Assembly: GCF_900698965.1 (NCBI RefSeq)
Contig: NZ_LR217725.1
Span: 930,001 to 994,000 of the forward strand
DNA: 64,000 bases
Direction: 5' to 3'
From: Erwinia_E haradaeae_A
Lineage (GTDB): Bacteria; Pseudomonadota; Gammaproteobacteria; Enterobacterales; Enterobacteriaceae
The number at the start of each line of letters is the position of its first letter. Position 1 is the first letter of the stretch. The notes below the pieces were generated by a model. It saw only the letters and a program-made list of their open reading frames with translations, made no database searches and was not told the origin of the DNA. Shown here one piece after another: positions 1-10,006 of the stretch. A program made the position numbers and the translations under genes.

Positions 1-1167
1 AATGTTAAAAAAAAGATAACTGCCCTACCTAACCTAGAAGATATTATTATAATAATAAAGAAAAAAATACAAAAACTCTATATGATCTTCTAATGTATTT
101 CAATTATTAATTATCAATTATCAATTATTTTCATTGCAGTTTGTTATTATTGTCCACAAAATTTATTATGTATTGGATGGTCTCTACATCACTCATTTCT
201 CGTTTTAAATTCAACTAACGTCAAAAACTAATCACTCTGAAATCTTGATTTTTATGTAACTAATTTTCTGTGAATTTTTCGATCCAGTGTCATCGCTATT
301 CAAAGATTCAATCTTCCTCATGCAGTCTGATCTAGGGGGTTAACGCGTTTTGTATTCTGATATTTCTATATTTCTATTAATAAGATAATGACGAGATATT
401 AAAGAAGTTATGTGTGTTTTTAGGACTGTAATCACGCAATGTTTTTCTGCTGTTGAGAAAACTTTAATTTCAAATCGAGTAATAAAATTACTATTAACTA
501 AATTTAGAGAAGCGTGCAATTCTTGTCTATAATCTTGTATATTATGTATAATACATAGCATTATCCTTTTCTTAATGCTAATTATACTAATTATGCTAGA
601 TATGCTCACTATATAACTTTTTATATCTTATGTAAAACCCTGATGTAAAACTATACCGCCTAATCACCAAGTCACTATAATATGCATATTTACGGGGGGG
701 TTGATATGTATCAAATACTCTTATTACTAAAATATAATCTATCTGTTACAGACCCTTGCATAGACTACGTTAGAATGTTCAGAGAAAAGTAAAAACGAAT
801 ATTATGATTTTATAATTTTCAAATTATAAAATATAACATTCTGAAATGATCCAAAATCGTTGGATGGAATATAATATACTGATCAGTATAAATATAATCT
901 GTAATATGTATACTTTTCCAAAAAAGGAAACATCTTATTGTAAATATATCAGATTATGAAGTATCGTTACATCTTTTTATTAAGTTTATTAAGGGTAGAT
1001 TATATTCAAGGTGGACTATATTTAGCTTTGCTTTAGTGAATATTTTTATATTCTTATTGTGATTTCATTGTGATTTCATGTCTTCTTGTATCACACCATC
1101 TAATGTCATCCAAGTTTTATGGGAACCACCATGAAACGAGATAATCATATCTCAATACAGTCTTACT
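1..1167. other. Non-coding AT-rich stretch
   Basis: No gene can be supported here. An open frame on the minus strand (340-609) begins with low-complexity Ile/Ser codons, has no recognisable motif and looks like chance in AT-rich DNA. If the tRNA-Glu at 1168 were still part of an rRNA operon, 23S rRNA would lie here on the minus strand; I see no rRNA-like sequence. Confidence 0.6.
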
Positions 1168-1243
1168 TGGTGTCCCCAAGGGGGTTCGAACCCCTGTTAC
1201 TGCCGTGAAAGGGCAGTGTCCTAGGCCTCTAGACGATGGGGAC
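1168..1243 (-). tRNA. gltT: tRNA-Glu (anticodon TTC)
   Basis: Read on the minus strand, this is a complete 76-nt cloverleaf. The 7-bp acceptor stem pairs GTCCCCA with TGGGGAC, the anticodon loop carries TTC, the T-arm has GGTTCGAACCC, and the discriminator A and CCA end are encoded. It follows murI on the same strand, 0.9 kb downstream. In E. coli, murI is followed by rrnB, whose 16S-23S spacer carries tRNA-Glu (gltT), so this may be the survivor of a lost rRNA operon. The gene symbol rests on that synteny. Confidence 0.97.
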
Positions 1244-2144
1244 TTCGAGAGTATTTTAAATCTTTTTTATGGCGGTATCTTTGTATAAAGAATCGCTTTA
1301 AAGATATACCACTCCTAAATAGTAATACACAATGCATCATATACACAGTTTGTTAGTTTGTTAGTTTATATAAAACTATATACAACTTATAACACTCACT
1401 CAGGACATGCACTACCTGTTGGTGCTCAGTTATATCGCTTGACGTATCCTACCTAGACGTATTCTACCTAATATATATTCTATAACTTAATATCAACCGG
1501 AAACAATATAACGACATAAGGATAAGTGCTAGATGTTATTTATTAATCATAACTAGCCTTCGTTTTTCTAAGCGCTTAATTCTGTTCAGCTGTAGACTAA
1601 TCTATAATCTATTCGTCATGACAATAAAACTGTTATAATTCTTATAAATTATCTCTTATCTCTATATATGCAGCGACTATCATGTACAAGCATAAGCTTC
1701 AAGCTAAAGCGGCAATATTTAAATCATTGAGTGATCTTTTGCCTTCTATTAAATAATCAATTTTATACACATGTTATATTAACATATAAAAATTACATTG
1801 AATAGCTATTTTAGGTTATACCTTAAGAATACTCTCTTTGAATAAATTAAACATAACCAGCTAAACATAGTAAATTGAAGAATTACATTTTTATCTCACA
1901 AGAGGATCTGGGTACTTAACATTCCATACCTGATTTCTTCGGTTTGTATATAAACCACTAAATTTCAACTCTCATATGCTTATTGTGATCTTGCAACGTG
2001 TAGGGCTGATATTTTATCTTAATGCTCAGCTATATTTAGAATCCCAATAAATATCATGGTAGCTATCTGTATGATGGAATAGTACTAGATTTCAAGCTTT
2101 TAAGTACTTTTAATGTCACTTCTTTTCATTTTCCTTCATATCCG
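1244..2144. other. Non-coding spacer between tRNA-Glu and murI
   Basis: AT-rich sequence without a supported gene. By comparison with E. coli this is where 16S rRNA would lie between murI and tRNA-Glu. No 16S-like sequence is visible, and 0.9 kb is too short for a whole 16S gene. Confidence 0.55.
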
Positions 2145-2939
2145 TTATAAAGTTAATTCCTCGAGTCTTGAAAAACCATAATTGTTAAGAGCGGGTACTA
2201 ACTGAAGCGCTTGTTGATTTGAATCCATACATAAAGCTATATTATGAGTCTTTGGGCCTACTGCATAAGATGTATTACCAAGTAAACACGCAATACGGCG
2301 CGCTACAGCTTCACCCGAATCAATTAACTGCGTCTTTTCAGGTAATACATTTGTTAATTCTTCACGAATAAGAGGAAAGTGCGTACATCCCAACACTACT
2401 GTATCAGGGGGTAAAGCCATCATTAACCATGGTTGTAATATACGTTTAATAATGTTAATGGGCACTACATTACCGCGCAGTTTACTTTCAGCTAATTCTA
2501 CTAATTCTTTAGATCCTAACATGGTGATTGAGCATGATCCAGCAAAACGAGAGAGTAACTCATGTGTATAAGAACGCCGGATTGTACCCTGAGTGGCTAG
2601 AACACCTAGTACACCATTACGAGTTAATTGAGCAGCCGGTTTAATTGCTGGAACTACCCCAACTATTGGGAACATAAAACGAGAGCGCAGAGCTGGTAGA
2701 CTAACAATACTAGCTGAGTTACAAGCAATTACCACTAGGGATAGCTGGTAAACACGAGTCACCGCTGTAATAATAGATACTACGCGCTTAATAGTGCACT
2801 TTTCCGATTTCTCACCATAAGGAAAAGCAATATTGTCAAACACATAAAGATAATTTAAATCTGGAAAGAGTTTATAAATCTCACGATAAATGGATAACCC
2901 ACCTACGCCGGAGTCAAATATCAAAACTCTAGAAGACAC
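2145..2939 (-). CDS. murI: Glutamate racemase MurI
   Basis: Converts L-glutamate to D-glutamate in the cytoplasm for peptidoglycan stem peptides. The 264-residue product matches E. coli MurI (285 aa) along its length and is slightly shorter at the N-terminus. Visible motifs are DSGVGGL (residues 9-15), DNIAFPYGEKSE (35-46), the first catalytic Cys in ACNSAS (C73) and the second in GCTHFPL (C185, with H187). Translation appears to start at a GTG; no clear Shine-Dalgarno precedes it, so the exact start is less certain than the identity. It stands alone: the E. coli neighbour btuB is absent and only tRNA-Glu follows. Its retention implies that some peptidoglycan is still made. Confidence 0.97.
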   Translation of the reverse strand: MSSRVLIFDSGVGGLSIYREIYKLFPDLNYLYVFDNIAFPYGEKSEKCTIKRVVSIITAVTRVYQLSLVVIACNSASIVSLPALRSRFMFPIVGVVPAIKPAAQLTRNGVLGVLATQGTIRRSYTHELLSRFAGSCSITMLGSKELVELAESKLRGNVVPINIIKRILQPWLMMALPPDTVVLGCTHFPLIREELTNVLPEKTQLIDSGEAVARRIACLLGNTSYAVGPKTHNIALCMDSNQQALQLVPALNNYGFSRLEELTL

Positions 2940-3894
2940 AATAGATTGGCCGGCGATTAATTACGCGATAGTAGTAAGCGGTGTGTGTTCCGTCACACAG
3001 TGCTCCGTAAAATGTTAACTCTTAATATATGATCATAAAACTACCTAGATCACCGTCTCCCTTATACATTAAAGAGCTGTATTGCATGATATGAATCATT
3101 ATGCATGTTGCTATATAACATATATCCAATATTCATGAATTATGGCATTCGATGAATATACTGCTCTTTTGAAAAGCCACTACAGACAGAGAAATACCTG
3201 TACCAGCCATCAATATTATATTAATTAAACGCGGATAGATCGAAATCATTAACATCAACGCTAATTCTCTGGGGTATTACGTTACAACTTCAAAATTATC
3301 ATATGGTACAGACTGGCCTAAATAGGCATACATGTATCTATCCAACATAACTATGATATTGTATCAAATGTGGTTCATAGGGATCGTAAACATCATACAA
3401 TATTTAATATTTTAATAAATGCTCTATGTATTAAGTATGTTCTTATCTATGTATTAAGTATGTTCTTATATAAGCAGTACTCATACGTCCTTATGACATG
3501 GGTCACTGATGGCATTTTCTTAAAAACGATAAAACATAACAAACTGGTCACGAATCAATTTAAATAATTTATGCTTTACATAAATTCATGAGAACATCTT
3601 CATGTTAGTAAAGAAAAATATAATGGTTAAAACCTGAAAAGCATTAATTTAACGTAATACACAAAATGAAATTCAAGCTCAAATCAGAATAAATATTTTT
3701 TATATTAAGGCATTTTATGATAATCATCATAATACTGAGTGCTAATCTAATAACGATTTAAAAAAATCCTCGGTGCAGCATAAGATGCATAATACTATTT
3801 TAGTAGCCCTATTTTTTATCATGCTATTATCCATCACAGATAGTAATGAGGAACTCCTTCAAAAGCACTATACGCTACTGCTAATATAATATTA
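2940..3894. other. Non-coding spacer upstream of murI
   Basis: No gene supported. A 65-codon open frame at 3370-3567 on the plus strand lies across a tandem repeat and has no Shine-Dalgarno or recognisable motif. The promoter of murI should lie near 2940-3000, but I cannot identify it confidently. Confidence 0.55.
3424..3469. repeat. Two 23-nt tandem repeat units
   Basis: A 23-nt unit beginning CTATGTATTAAGTATG occurs twice with no gap (3424-3446 and 3447-3469). It is a short tandem duplication in non-coding DNA and suggests replication slippage. Confidence 0.9.
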
Positions 3895-3971
3895 TGGTGC
3901 ATCCAGGAGGATTCGAACCTCCGACCGCTCGGTTCGTAGCCGAGTACTCTATCCAACTGAGCTATGGATGC
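3895..3971 (-). tRNA. argV: tRNA-Arg (anticodon ACG)
   Basis: A 77-nt cloverleaf on the minus strand: acceptor stem GCATCCA/TGGATGC, anticodon loop CTACGAA with ACG (first base presumably edited to inosine, which needs TadA), T-arm GGTTCGAATCC, encoded CCA. It lies 4 nt downstream of tRNA-Ser(GCT). E. coli has the same order, serV followed by several tRNA-Arg(ACG) copies, so this looks like that array cut to one copy. Confidence 0.97.
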
Positions 3972-3975
3972 ATAA

Positions 3976-4068
3976 TGGCGGTGAGACGGGGATTCGAACC
4001 CCGGACACAGTGTTTCTCCGTATACTCCCTTAGCAGGGGAGCGCCTTCAACCTCTCGGCCATCTCACC
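3976..4068 (-). tRNA. serV: tRNA-Ser (anticodon GCT)
   Basis: A 93-nt class II tRNA on the minus strand with a long variable arm (TATACGGAGAAACACTGTG region), acceptor stem GGTGAGA/TCTCACC, discriminator G, encoded CCA and anticodon GCT for AGC/AGU serine codons. It is almost certainly co-transcribed with the tRNA-Arg 4 nt downstream. The csrA gene that precedes serV in E. coli is absent. Confidence 0.97.
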
Positions 4069-4101
4069 AATAGAAACCTCTAAATTTAATCTCAAATAAG
4101 C

Positions 4102-4136
4102 AAGGCGTTTACGATTCCTTTAAGGCGTTTACGATT
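4102..4136. repeat. 15-nt direct repeat upstream of tRNA-Ser
   Basis: AAGGCGTTTACGATT occurs at 4102-4116 and 4122-4136, 20 nt apart, just 5' of the tRNA-Ser/tRNA-Arg pair on the minus strand. It may duplicate part of the tRNA promoter region, but I cannot assign convincing -35 and -10 boxes. Confidence 0.85.
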
Positions 4137-4356
4137 ATTGTGTGTATTTTACTATTTGCTGACTTGAAGTCAAATGTTTTCTCTATCAATAATGCTTTAC
4201 ATATGACATGTTAGTACTCACTATATATCAAATTATAACATCTTTAACCATATAATCTTTGAGATACAGCATAATTTACTCCTTAATTGCCTTTGATTAA
4301 ATTCTGTTAAATATTTTACTATATAACAATAATATCACAATATCTTTCTATTAAAC

Positions 4357-5862
4357 TTATTCATGCATATACGGATGTTGATTCATTAACTGAGAACGTT
4401 GTTTCTCTAAAATACTAATTTGTTGCTTGATTTCTGTAATTTTTTGTTCTATATGATCATGATGTTCTTTTATAATAGCTTTTGCTTCTATTATATTTGA
4501 AGCTACAGGATTAGCCCCACGCAATGGTAAATTAGCAGTTTCCTGCATCATAATGCCTGTTAACAGACCAACACCCCCTGCAATCATTAAACAATACGCT
4601 GGCATATAGAGGTTTGCGGTCTCTTCTACTAGCCATGCAGCTATTATTGGAGTTAAACTAGCAATAAGAACCGAGAGATTAAAAATAGTAGCCAATATGC
4701 TACATCGAATATGTGTTGGAAACATTGCTGGTAAACTCGATGCCATCACACCGGTAAAACTATTAAGAATCAGCGCCAGTATAAGCAAACCTAAAAACAT
4801 ACGTCCTGTTACGTGACTATTAATTAATGTAAAGCAGGGAAGGGAAAACAATAGCAAGGCAAAACTACCTATGATTACTAATGGGCGACGACCAAACTTA
4901 TCACTGATGAAGCCCATAATAGGCTGTAAAAAAAGCATACTTATCATGATAGATATTATAATAATAATTCCATGATCCTCTGAAAAATGCAAATTCTGCG
5001 ATAGATAGGTTGGCATATAAGTTAGTAACATATAATAGGTAACATTAGTTGTAATGACCAAGCCCATGCAAATCAGTAGACTCTTCCAATATTGAGTAAT
5101 CAACTTTATATATGAAATTCTCTGTTCTGTAAGGCCAGCATCATGACCGCTGATCATAAATTTCTTGAGATTCCCTTGGAATGCGGGGCTTTCTTCTAAC
5201 ATGTAACGTAGATATAATCCAATAGAACCAAGCGGCAACGCCATACCAAATAAGATACGCCACCCCCAATTTGAAAAACACTCTGCACCAGTAATATAAG
5301 AAATAATCACTACTAATCCAGCTCCTAGTAAAAAACCAGAAATTGAGCCAAAATCTAACCAACTTCCCATTAATCCACGTTTACGGTCTGGCGAGTATTC
5401 GGCTATAAAGATAGCAGCACCGATATATTCGCCTCCTATTGCAAATCCTTGGATTATTTTGCACATCAAAAGTAAAATTGGGGCCCATATTCCTATAGTT
5501 GAATAGGAGGGAATCAAACTAATACAAGCAGTACTGATTGACATCATTATAATAGTGATAGAAAGTATTTTTTTTCGACCATATTTATCTCCTAGGACCC
5601 CAAAAAATAGACCTCCTAATGGTCGAATTACAAAGGGTAAAGAAAATGTTGCTAGAACAGCAATCCTTTGCATTCTAAGATCGACTCCTGAAAAAAAAAC
5701 CTGTCCTAATTCGTAGGCAAGGAATCCATACACACTAAAATCAAACCACTCTATAATATTTCCTAACACAGTTGCAATAATGACCTTTCGTAATCTAACA
5801 TCGTCAACAATCGTCACATCCTGCAACCCTAAAAGGCTTGTATGTGTTTTTTGCAATGACAT
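4357..5862 (-). CDS. proP: Osmosensory proline/glycine-betaine:H+ symporter ProP
   Basis: A major-facilitator transporter of the inner membrane that imports compatible solutes (proline, betaine, ectoine) when osmolality rises. The 501 residues align with E. coli ProP (500 aa) throughout: N-terminal VTIVDDVRLRK, MFS signature GDKYGRKK in the loop between helices 2 and 3, VGGEY-type motif in helix 4, EYSPDRKRG, and the second-half DKFGRRP loop. The C-terminal tail (about 460-500) is hydrophilic with heptads (IEQKITEIKQQISILEKQ), matching the ProP coiled coil that sets the osmotic threshold. A run of nine T (coding strand) lies inside the gene near 5691-5699. Isolated, with no operon partner. 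Confidence 0.97.
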   Translation of the reverse strand: MSLQKTHTSLLGLQDVTIVDDVRLRKVIIATVLGNIIEWFDFSVYGFLAYELGQVFFSGVDLRMQRIAVLATFSLPFVIRPLGGLFFGVLGDKYGRKKILSITIIMMSISTACISLIPSYSTIGIWAPILLLMCKIIQGFAIGGEYIGAAIFIAEYSPDRKRGLMGSWLDFGSISGFLLGAGLVVIISYITGAECFSNWGWRILFGMALPLGSIGLYLRYMLEESPAFQGNLKKFMISGHDAGLTEQRISYIKLITQYWKSLLICMGLVITTNVTYYMLLTYMPTYLSQNLHFSEDHGIIIIISIMISMLFLQPIMGFISDKFGRRPLVIIGSFALLLFSLPCFTLINSHVTGRMFLGLLILALILNSFTGVMASSLPAMFPTHIRCSILATIFNLSVLIASLTPIIAAWLVEETANLYMPAYCLMIAGGVGLLTGIMMQETANLPLRGANPVASNIIEAKAIIKEHHDHIEQKITEIKQQISILEKQRSQLMNQHPYMHE

Positions 5863-7452
5863 ATACAGTAATATCCTAATACAACAACCTATGGGCTAAT
5901 TATAATCCAAGATCGATTATCTGATTTGCTATGGTTCATGTTAATTTTTGTATCTTATTACATCTTGTAACTAGCGATAACTAGTATACTAGTATACTAC
6001 CATATGCAAATAATGTTATAATCTTGGTTAATGCATAAACACATACGAGCTAGAACGCTTATGCCCATATACCTATATTCTTTTATGGTGCGTAGATTAA
6101 TTCAGGTCATACTGGTAGATATTTTTACATAAAAAATCACTATTCTCAAAACCACAACGACAAAATAGCCTAAATGGCCTAAAATAGACAATAATTAAGA
6201 ATTTTATTTTTCAGTGCGCAAAGAACATATGAACCACCTCAATCATCTATCTTTATCGTTATTGCTAATGCGGATAAACTATACCAATCTAGGACCTGTA
6301 TAAGCCCATCTATAGTATTAGGCGCTCACCTGTTAGAGACTCTTATATAATGTGTGCTGCACAATATTCTGTAAAATAATATTTTTAAAAATTTATTTAA
6401 GACACATATTCATATCACATCCTGGATACTACCTTATTTCATGCCGTAACCAATATCTTCCTAAAAAGATGTATAGACATTCTTATGACCTTAGAGCATT
6501 GTTTATATTATGCTAATTCTCAATATTCATCTCCTCTGTCATACCAAATATCTAATAAAACAATATGATAAACATTCCAAGAATGTATGCTGTATTGATA
6601 ATTCAGCGCAATCTTAATCATTAGATTACTTAATAAAACTGAAAGGATCAGTATCAAAACTATCTCTGATCAGAGAATCAGAGTACACAGTTAAACACGA
6701 TAGACTATTAAAGTTACAATATTATTGTATGCAACGCTGCTGATTACTTATTCACTTGAGAAAGAAAACTGATCTTTACTATCAAATCTTATTGATAGTA
6801 ATAAAACCACTTAAAAGTGTAGAATATTTAATGCACTAGAGGGACCAAGCCCCAAAACCAATCAATGTTCCTGGGTCTTCGCTAAAAGCGAATCATCAAG
6901 TGAGATACTTAAAAAATCTTTTAGGTATGATAGTAAATGCAGGATCCTAATATAAAAGCTTGACCCATACTTCTTGACTGATTAGTATAATTAATAATAG
7001 GCAGGAAGACATAAAAAACTAATAGAGTAGAAATATGCATGTATTGCTAGATAGGTCTATACTCGCAATCTATAATCATGTCTCTAAGAGAGAGTACGTC
7101 AAGCGTAAGTGACTTTTATAAGTAAATGAAACTTTTATAATAGGTATATAATTCTCTTATAATAGGTATATAATTCAACGAAAACTATCAATGAATACAT
7201 CAAGAACACACCAATGATCCAGATAGCTCAAATAATAATTCTATTATTATTCTATGCGGGATCCTAGAATTATATGAATTTTGAATAGCTAAGACAATAA
7301 TCTTATGATTCTCAGTGCTTTCCATAGATATACTACTCAGTAGTCTTATTGTTATCATGATATTGTTATCGTACCACGCACGTATTCTCATGAACCTCGT
7401 AATTCAGAATCGTGATTGATAAGCTCATAAAAACCTTAGATGAGGTGTGCTA
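5863..7452. other. Non-coding stretch between proP and rpmE
   Basis: No gene supported over 1.6 kb. A less AT-rich patch at about 6840-6960 contains GAGGGACCAAGCCCC and CCTGGGTCTTCGC and could be a relic of a lost gene or RNA, but I recognise nothing specific. An open frame at 7200-7391 (minus) looks random. In E. coli, priA lies upstream of rpmE; I see no trace of it. Confidence 0.55.
7135..7176. repeat. Tandem 22-nt repeat
   Basis: TTATAATAGGTATATAATTC occurs at 7135-7154 and 7157-7176, giving a 22-nt tandem period in non-coding DNA upstream of rpmE. Confidence 0.9.
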
Positions 7453-7668
7453 GTGAAGAGAAATATTCACCCAAACTATACTCATGTTACTGCTACATGT
7501 TCTTGCGGTAATGAGATTCAAACTCGTTCCACCATTTGCCGAAATATAATTTTAGATGTATGCAGTAAGTGCCACCCATTTTATACGGGTAAACAACGTG
7601 ATATAGCTAGTGGTGGGCGCGTAGATCGTTTTAATAAGCGTTTCTGTATTCCAAGCAGCAATCAGTAA
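7453..7668 (+). CDS. rpmE: 50S ribosomal protein L31 (zinc-binding form)
   Basis: A small protein of the large ribosomal subunit. I chose GTG at 7453 because it gives MKRNIHP, aligned with MKKDIHP of E. coli L31, and TGAGG lies 7 nt upstream; an in-frame GTG at 7447 would add only two residues. The 71-residue product (E. coli 70) keeps the four zinc ligands of the C+ form, CSC (C16, C18) and CSKC (C37, C40), plus the family signature HPFYTGKQRDIASGGRVDRF. Having the zinc form, it does not need the zinc-free paralogue YkgM. It stands alone. Confidence 0.97.
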   Translation: MKRNIHPNYTHVTATCSCGNEIQTRSTICRNIILDVCSKCHPFYTGKQRDIASGGRVDRFNKRFCIPSSNQ

Positions 7669-8518
7669 CTGTATATAATACAGATGTCTATCTTAGGAGA
7701 AAACATAGATCGTAAAACACCTGATTACTAATGCATTAGATGATTATGCTTACCTTAAATTAATAACATCATAGCAACGCATATCACATATATACTAATA
7801 AATTCGCACTAACTAATAGTGTTAGTGTGATACTATTATATCATTAAGTCTAATGATATTAGAGATGCTTCTGGATATTATATAAAACACATAATCATAC
7901 TTTTATTATAGATACAGTGACTTCCAAACCTGATCGAACACTGAGTTAAAGGACTATGCTTAAAACCCCACTGCATATGCAAGGACATTACCCAAAATAG
8001 GCATTGTCTTGCACAACTAACTTTACATAATCAAGTGATAAACTGGCCATTTATATGGAAAATATCATCAATAAATATTTTTATGATATTTTTCGCTAAC
8101 AGGTTAACTGCATTAAGTCTGCTGTACCTTCACGAAAACCTATAATTAATCAAGCTCCTGATTGAGAATCACTAATATTTACATTTTTATATTTTTATAT
8201 TTTTCTATTATTCCAGGAGAATACTTCAAATACGATTAGACCAAAAAATCTATTAGCTCAGATCAAGCTATTTTCTAGCAAAATTATCGGATAGTAATCC
8301 TATTTGAATTATTACGTTTATCATATATAGAACTAGATTGTCTTACTGCTCTATCCCACGCTGAATAAAGGTCAATATTATTCATCTCATCCAGAACTAT
8401 TCAGCCATATTAGTAAGTATGTTTTGAGCATGCTCTGCAATTAAATTGATATTGATAATTATTCCATATCAATCCATATCTTCTTATTTTTTCTTACAAA
8501 AACACACAAGGAAATAAG
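7669..8518. other. Non-coding spacer rpmE-rmuC
   Basis: No gene supported. A weak hairpin (CACTAAC at 7807-7813 pairing with GTTAGTG at 7821-7827) lies about 140 nt after rpmE and could be part of a terminator, but no T-run follows it directly. Confidence 0.5.
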
Positions 8519-10006
8519 GTGAACAATGCAATTGTATATAGTGCTGTGTTCTTCGTTCTGTTTAGTGTACTGGCAGTTTTTTTTGTTGCCTTGTTTTATT
8601 ACCACAATAAAACAACAAGAAACAAGTCTAAAACGCAAATAATCATGCAAGCAGAGCAACTAGCACAACATGACATTCAAAACTTACAGAAACAGTTAGA
8701 AATTTTACATGCTATGAATCAAGAACATAAACAAACCAATCAAAAGCTTAGTGCCGCTATACAAGTTGCTGAAAAACAACTACAGGACAAAGATTCTTGG
8801 CGCAGTAAAACCGAACAATTAATATGCGAGAACCAAATACAAATAAAAATTAATAACGCTCAAAAAACAGAGTTACGTGAAATGGCAATTCGTCTTGAAG
8901 AGACCAGGATGGCTGCCACAAAACAACAACAACTAGTAATGAATAATGAAGAGTATCTCAATACTAAATTTGAAAATCTAGCTAATCGCATCTTCGAGAA
9001 TAGCGGACGTCGTCTAGATGAGCGAAATCGCGAAAGCTTGAAAAACTTAACATCCCCCCTGCGTGAACAACTTGAAGGATTTCGTCATCAAGTTCAAGAA
9101 AGCTTAGGCAAAGAGGCTCGCGAACGATACACTCTTTCTCATGAAATTCGTAATCTTCAACAACTCAATGAAAAAATGGCTCAGGAAACATGCAATCTAA
9201 CTCAGGCGTTAAAAGGTAATAATAAAACGCAAGGAAATTGGGGAGAAATAGTGCTTCATCGTATCTTAGAAACCGCCGGAATGCGAGAGGGACATGAGTA
9301 CCAGACCCAAACTCATATTCCATTAGAAAATAATGGGTATATGCAACCAGACGTTATTATACGATTACCGCAAGGTAAGGATGTGGTGATTGACTCAAAA
9401 ATGACACTAGTAGCCTATCATCGTTACTTTAACGCTGCTAACGATATACAGAGACAAGCTTCTCTTAAAGAGCATATTATTGCTATTCGTGCACATCTAC
9501 GAGAATTACATAAAAAGGATTACCAAAAATTACCCAGCTTACGATCTTTAGATTATGTTCTAATGTTTATCCCAGTAGAATCGGCATTTCTTCTTGCTCT
9601 AGATAAACATCCGGAACTGATCAATGAAGCTTTTAATAAAAATATTATGTTAGTAAGCCCGACCACACTACTAGTGGCATTGCGTACTATTAATAATCTA
9701 TGGCATTTTAACAATCAAACTCGCTATGCACAGAAAATAGCTTATCGTGCTAATCAATTATACGATAAAATGCGATTATTTGTCGACGACATGAGCCATA
9801 TTGGCCTCAGCCTTAATAAGGCTGAGGCTAGCTATCAGTTAGCAATGAAAAAACTATCAGAAGGCCGAGGCAATTTAATAGCCCAAACTGAAAGTTTTCG
9901 AAAAATGGGCATACAAATCACGCGACCAATTAATCCCGAGCTAGTAGCAAAAGCAATACCAGAAAACTCTCCAACACAAGAGATTTCTGAAGACTCACTA
10001 GAGTGA
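8519..10006 (+). CDS. rmuC: RmuC family protein (DNA recombination limiting factor)
   Basis: RmuC limits inversions at short inverted repeats in E. coli; it carries a nuclease-like fold and is membrane anchored. The 495-residue product (E. coli 475) starts at GTG behind AAGGAAATAAGG. It has one N-terminal membrane segment (about residues 5-27), a long Gln/Lys/Glu-rich coiled coil (about 40-160), then the conserved RmuC domain (about 170-430) with KTQGNWGE, MQPDVIIRLPQGKDVVIDSKMTLVAY and LVSPTTLLVALRTI. It is upstream of ubiE as in E. coli but separated by 1.3 kb. A 25-nt palindrome lies in its coding sequence at 9804-9828. Retention is notable because the surrounding DNA is rich in inverted repeats. 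Confidence 0.96.
   Translation: MNNAIVYSAVFFVLFSVLAVFFVALFYYHNKTTRNKSKTQIIMQAEQLAQHDIQNLQKQLEILHAMNQEHKQTNQKLSAAIQVAEKQLQDKDSWRSKTEQLICENQIQIKINNAQKTELREMAIRLEETRMAATKQQQLVMNNEEYLNTKFENLANRIFENSGRRLDERNRESLKNLTSPLREQLEGFRHQVQESLGKEARERYTLSHEIRNLQQLNEKMAQETCNLTQALKGNNKTQGNWGEIVLHRILETAGMREGHEYQTQTHIPLENNGYMQPDVIIRLPQGKDVVIDSKMTLVAYHRYFNAANDIQRQASLKEHIIAIRAHLRELHKKDYQKLPSLRSLDYVLMFIPVESAFLLALDKHPELINEAFNKNIMLVSPTTLLVALRTINNLWHFNNQTRYAQKIAYRANQLYDKMRLFVDDMSHIGLSLNKAEASYQLAMKKLSEGRGNLIAQTESFRKMGIQITRPINPELVAKAIPENSPTQEISEDSLE
9804..9828. repeat. 25-nt palindrome inside rmuC
   Basis: GCCTCAGCCTTA, a single A, then TAAGGCTGAGGC: a perfect 12-bp inverted repeat with a one-base centre, inside the codons for GLSLNKAEA. 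It is GC-richer than its surroundings and could form a strong hairpin in DNA or mRNA. Confidence 0.95.

Noticed and set aside
340..609. 89-codon open frame on the minus strand
   Set aside because: Low-complexity Ile/Ser start, no Shine-Dalgarno, no recognisable motif; consistent with chance in AT-rich DNA.
3370..3567. 65-codon open frame on the plus strand
   Set aside because: Built over a 23-nt tandem repeat, no ribosome site and no similarity I can recognise.
7200..7391. 63-codon open frame on the minus strand
   Set aside because: AT-driven composition and no motif; ends near the rpmE promoter region.
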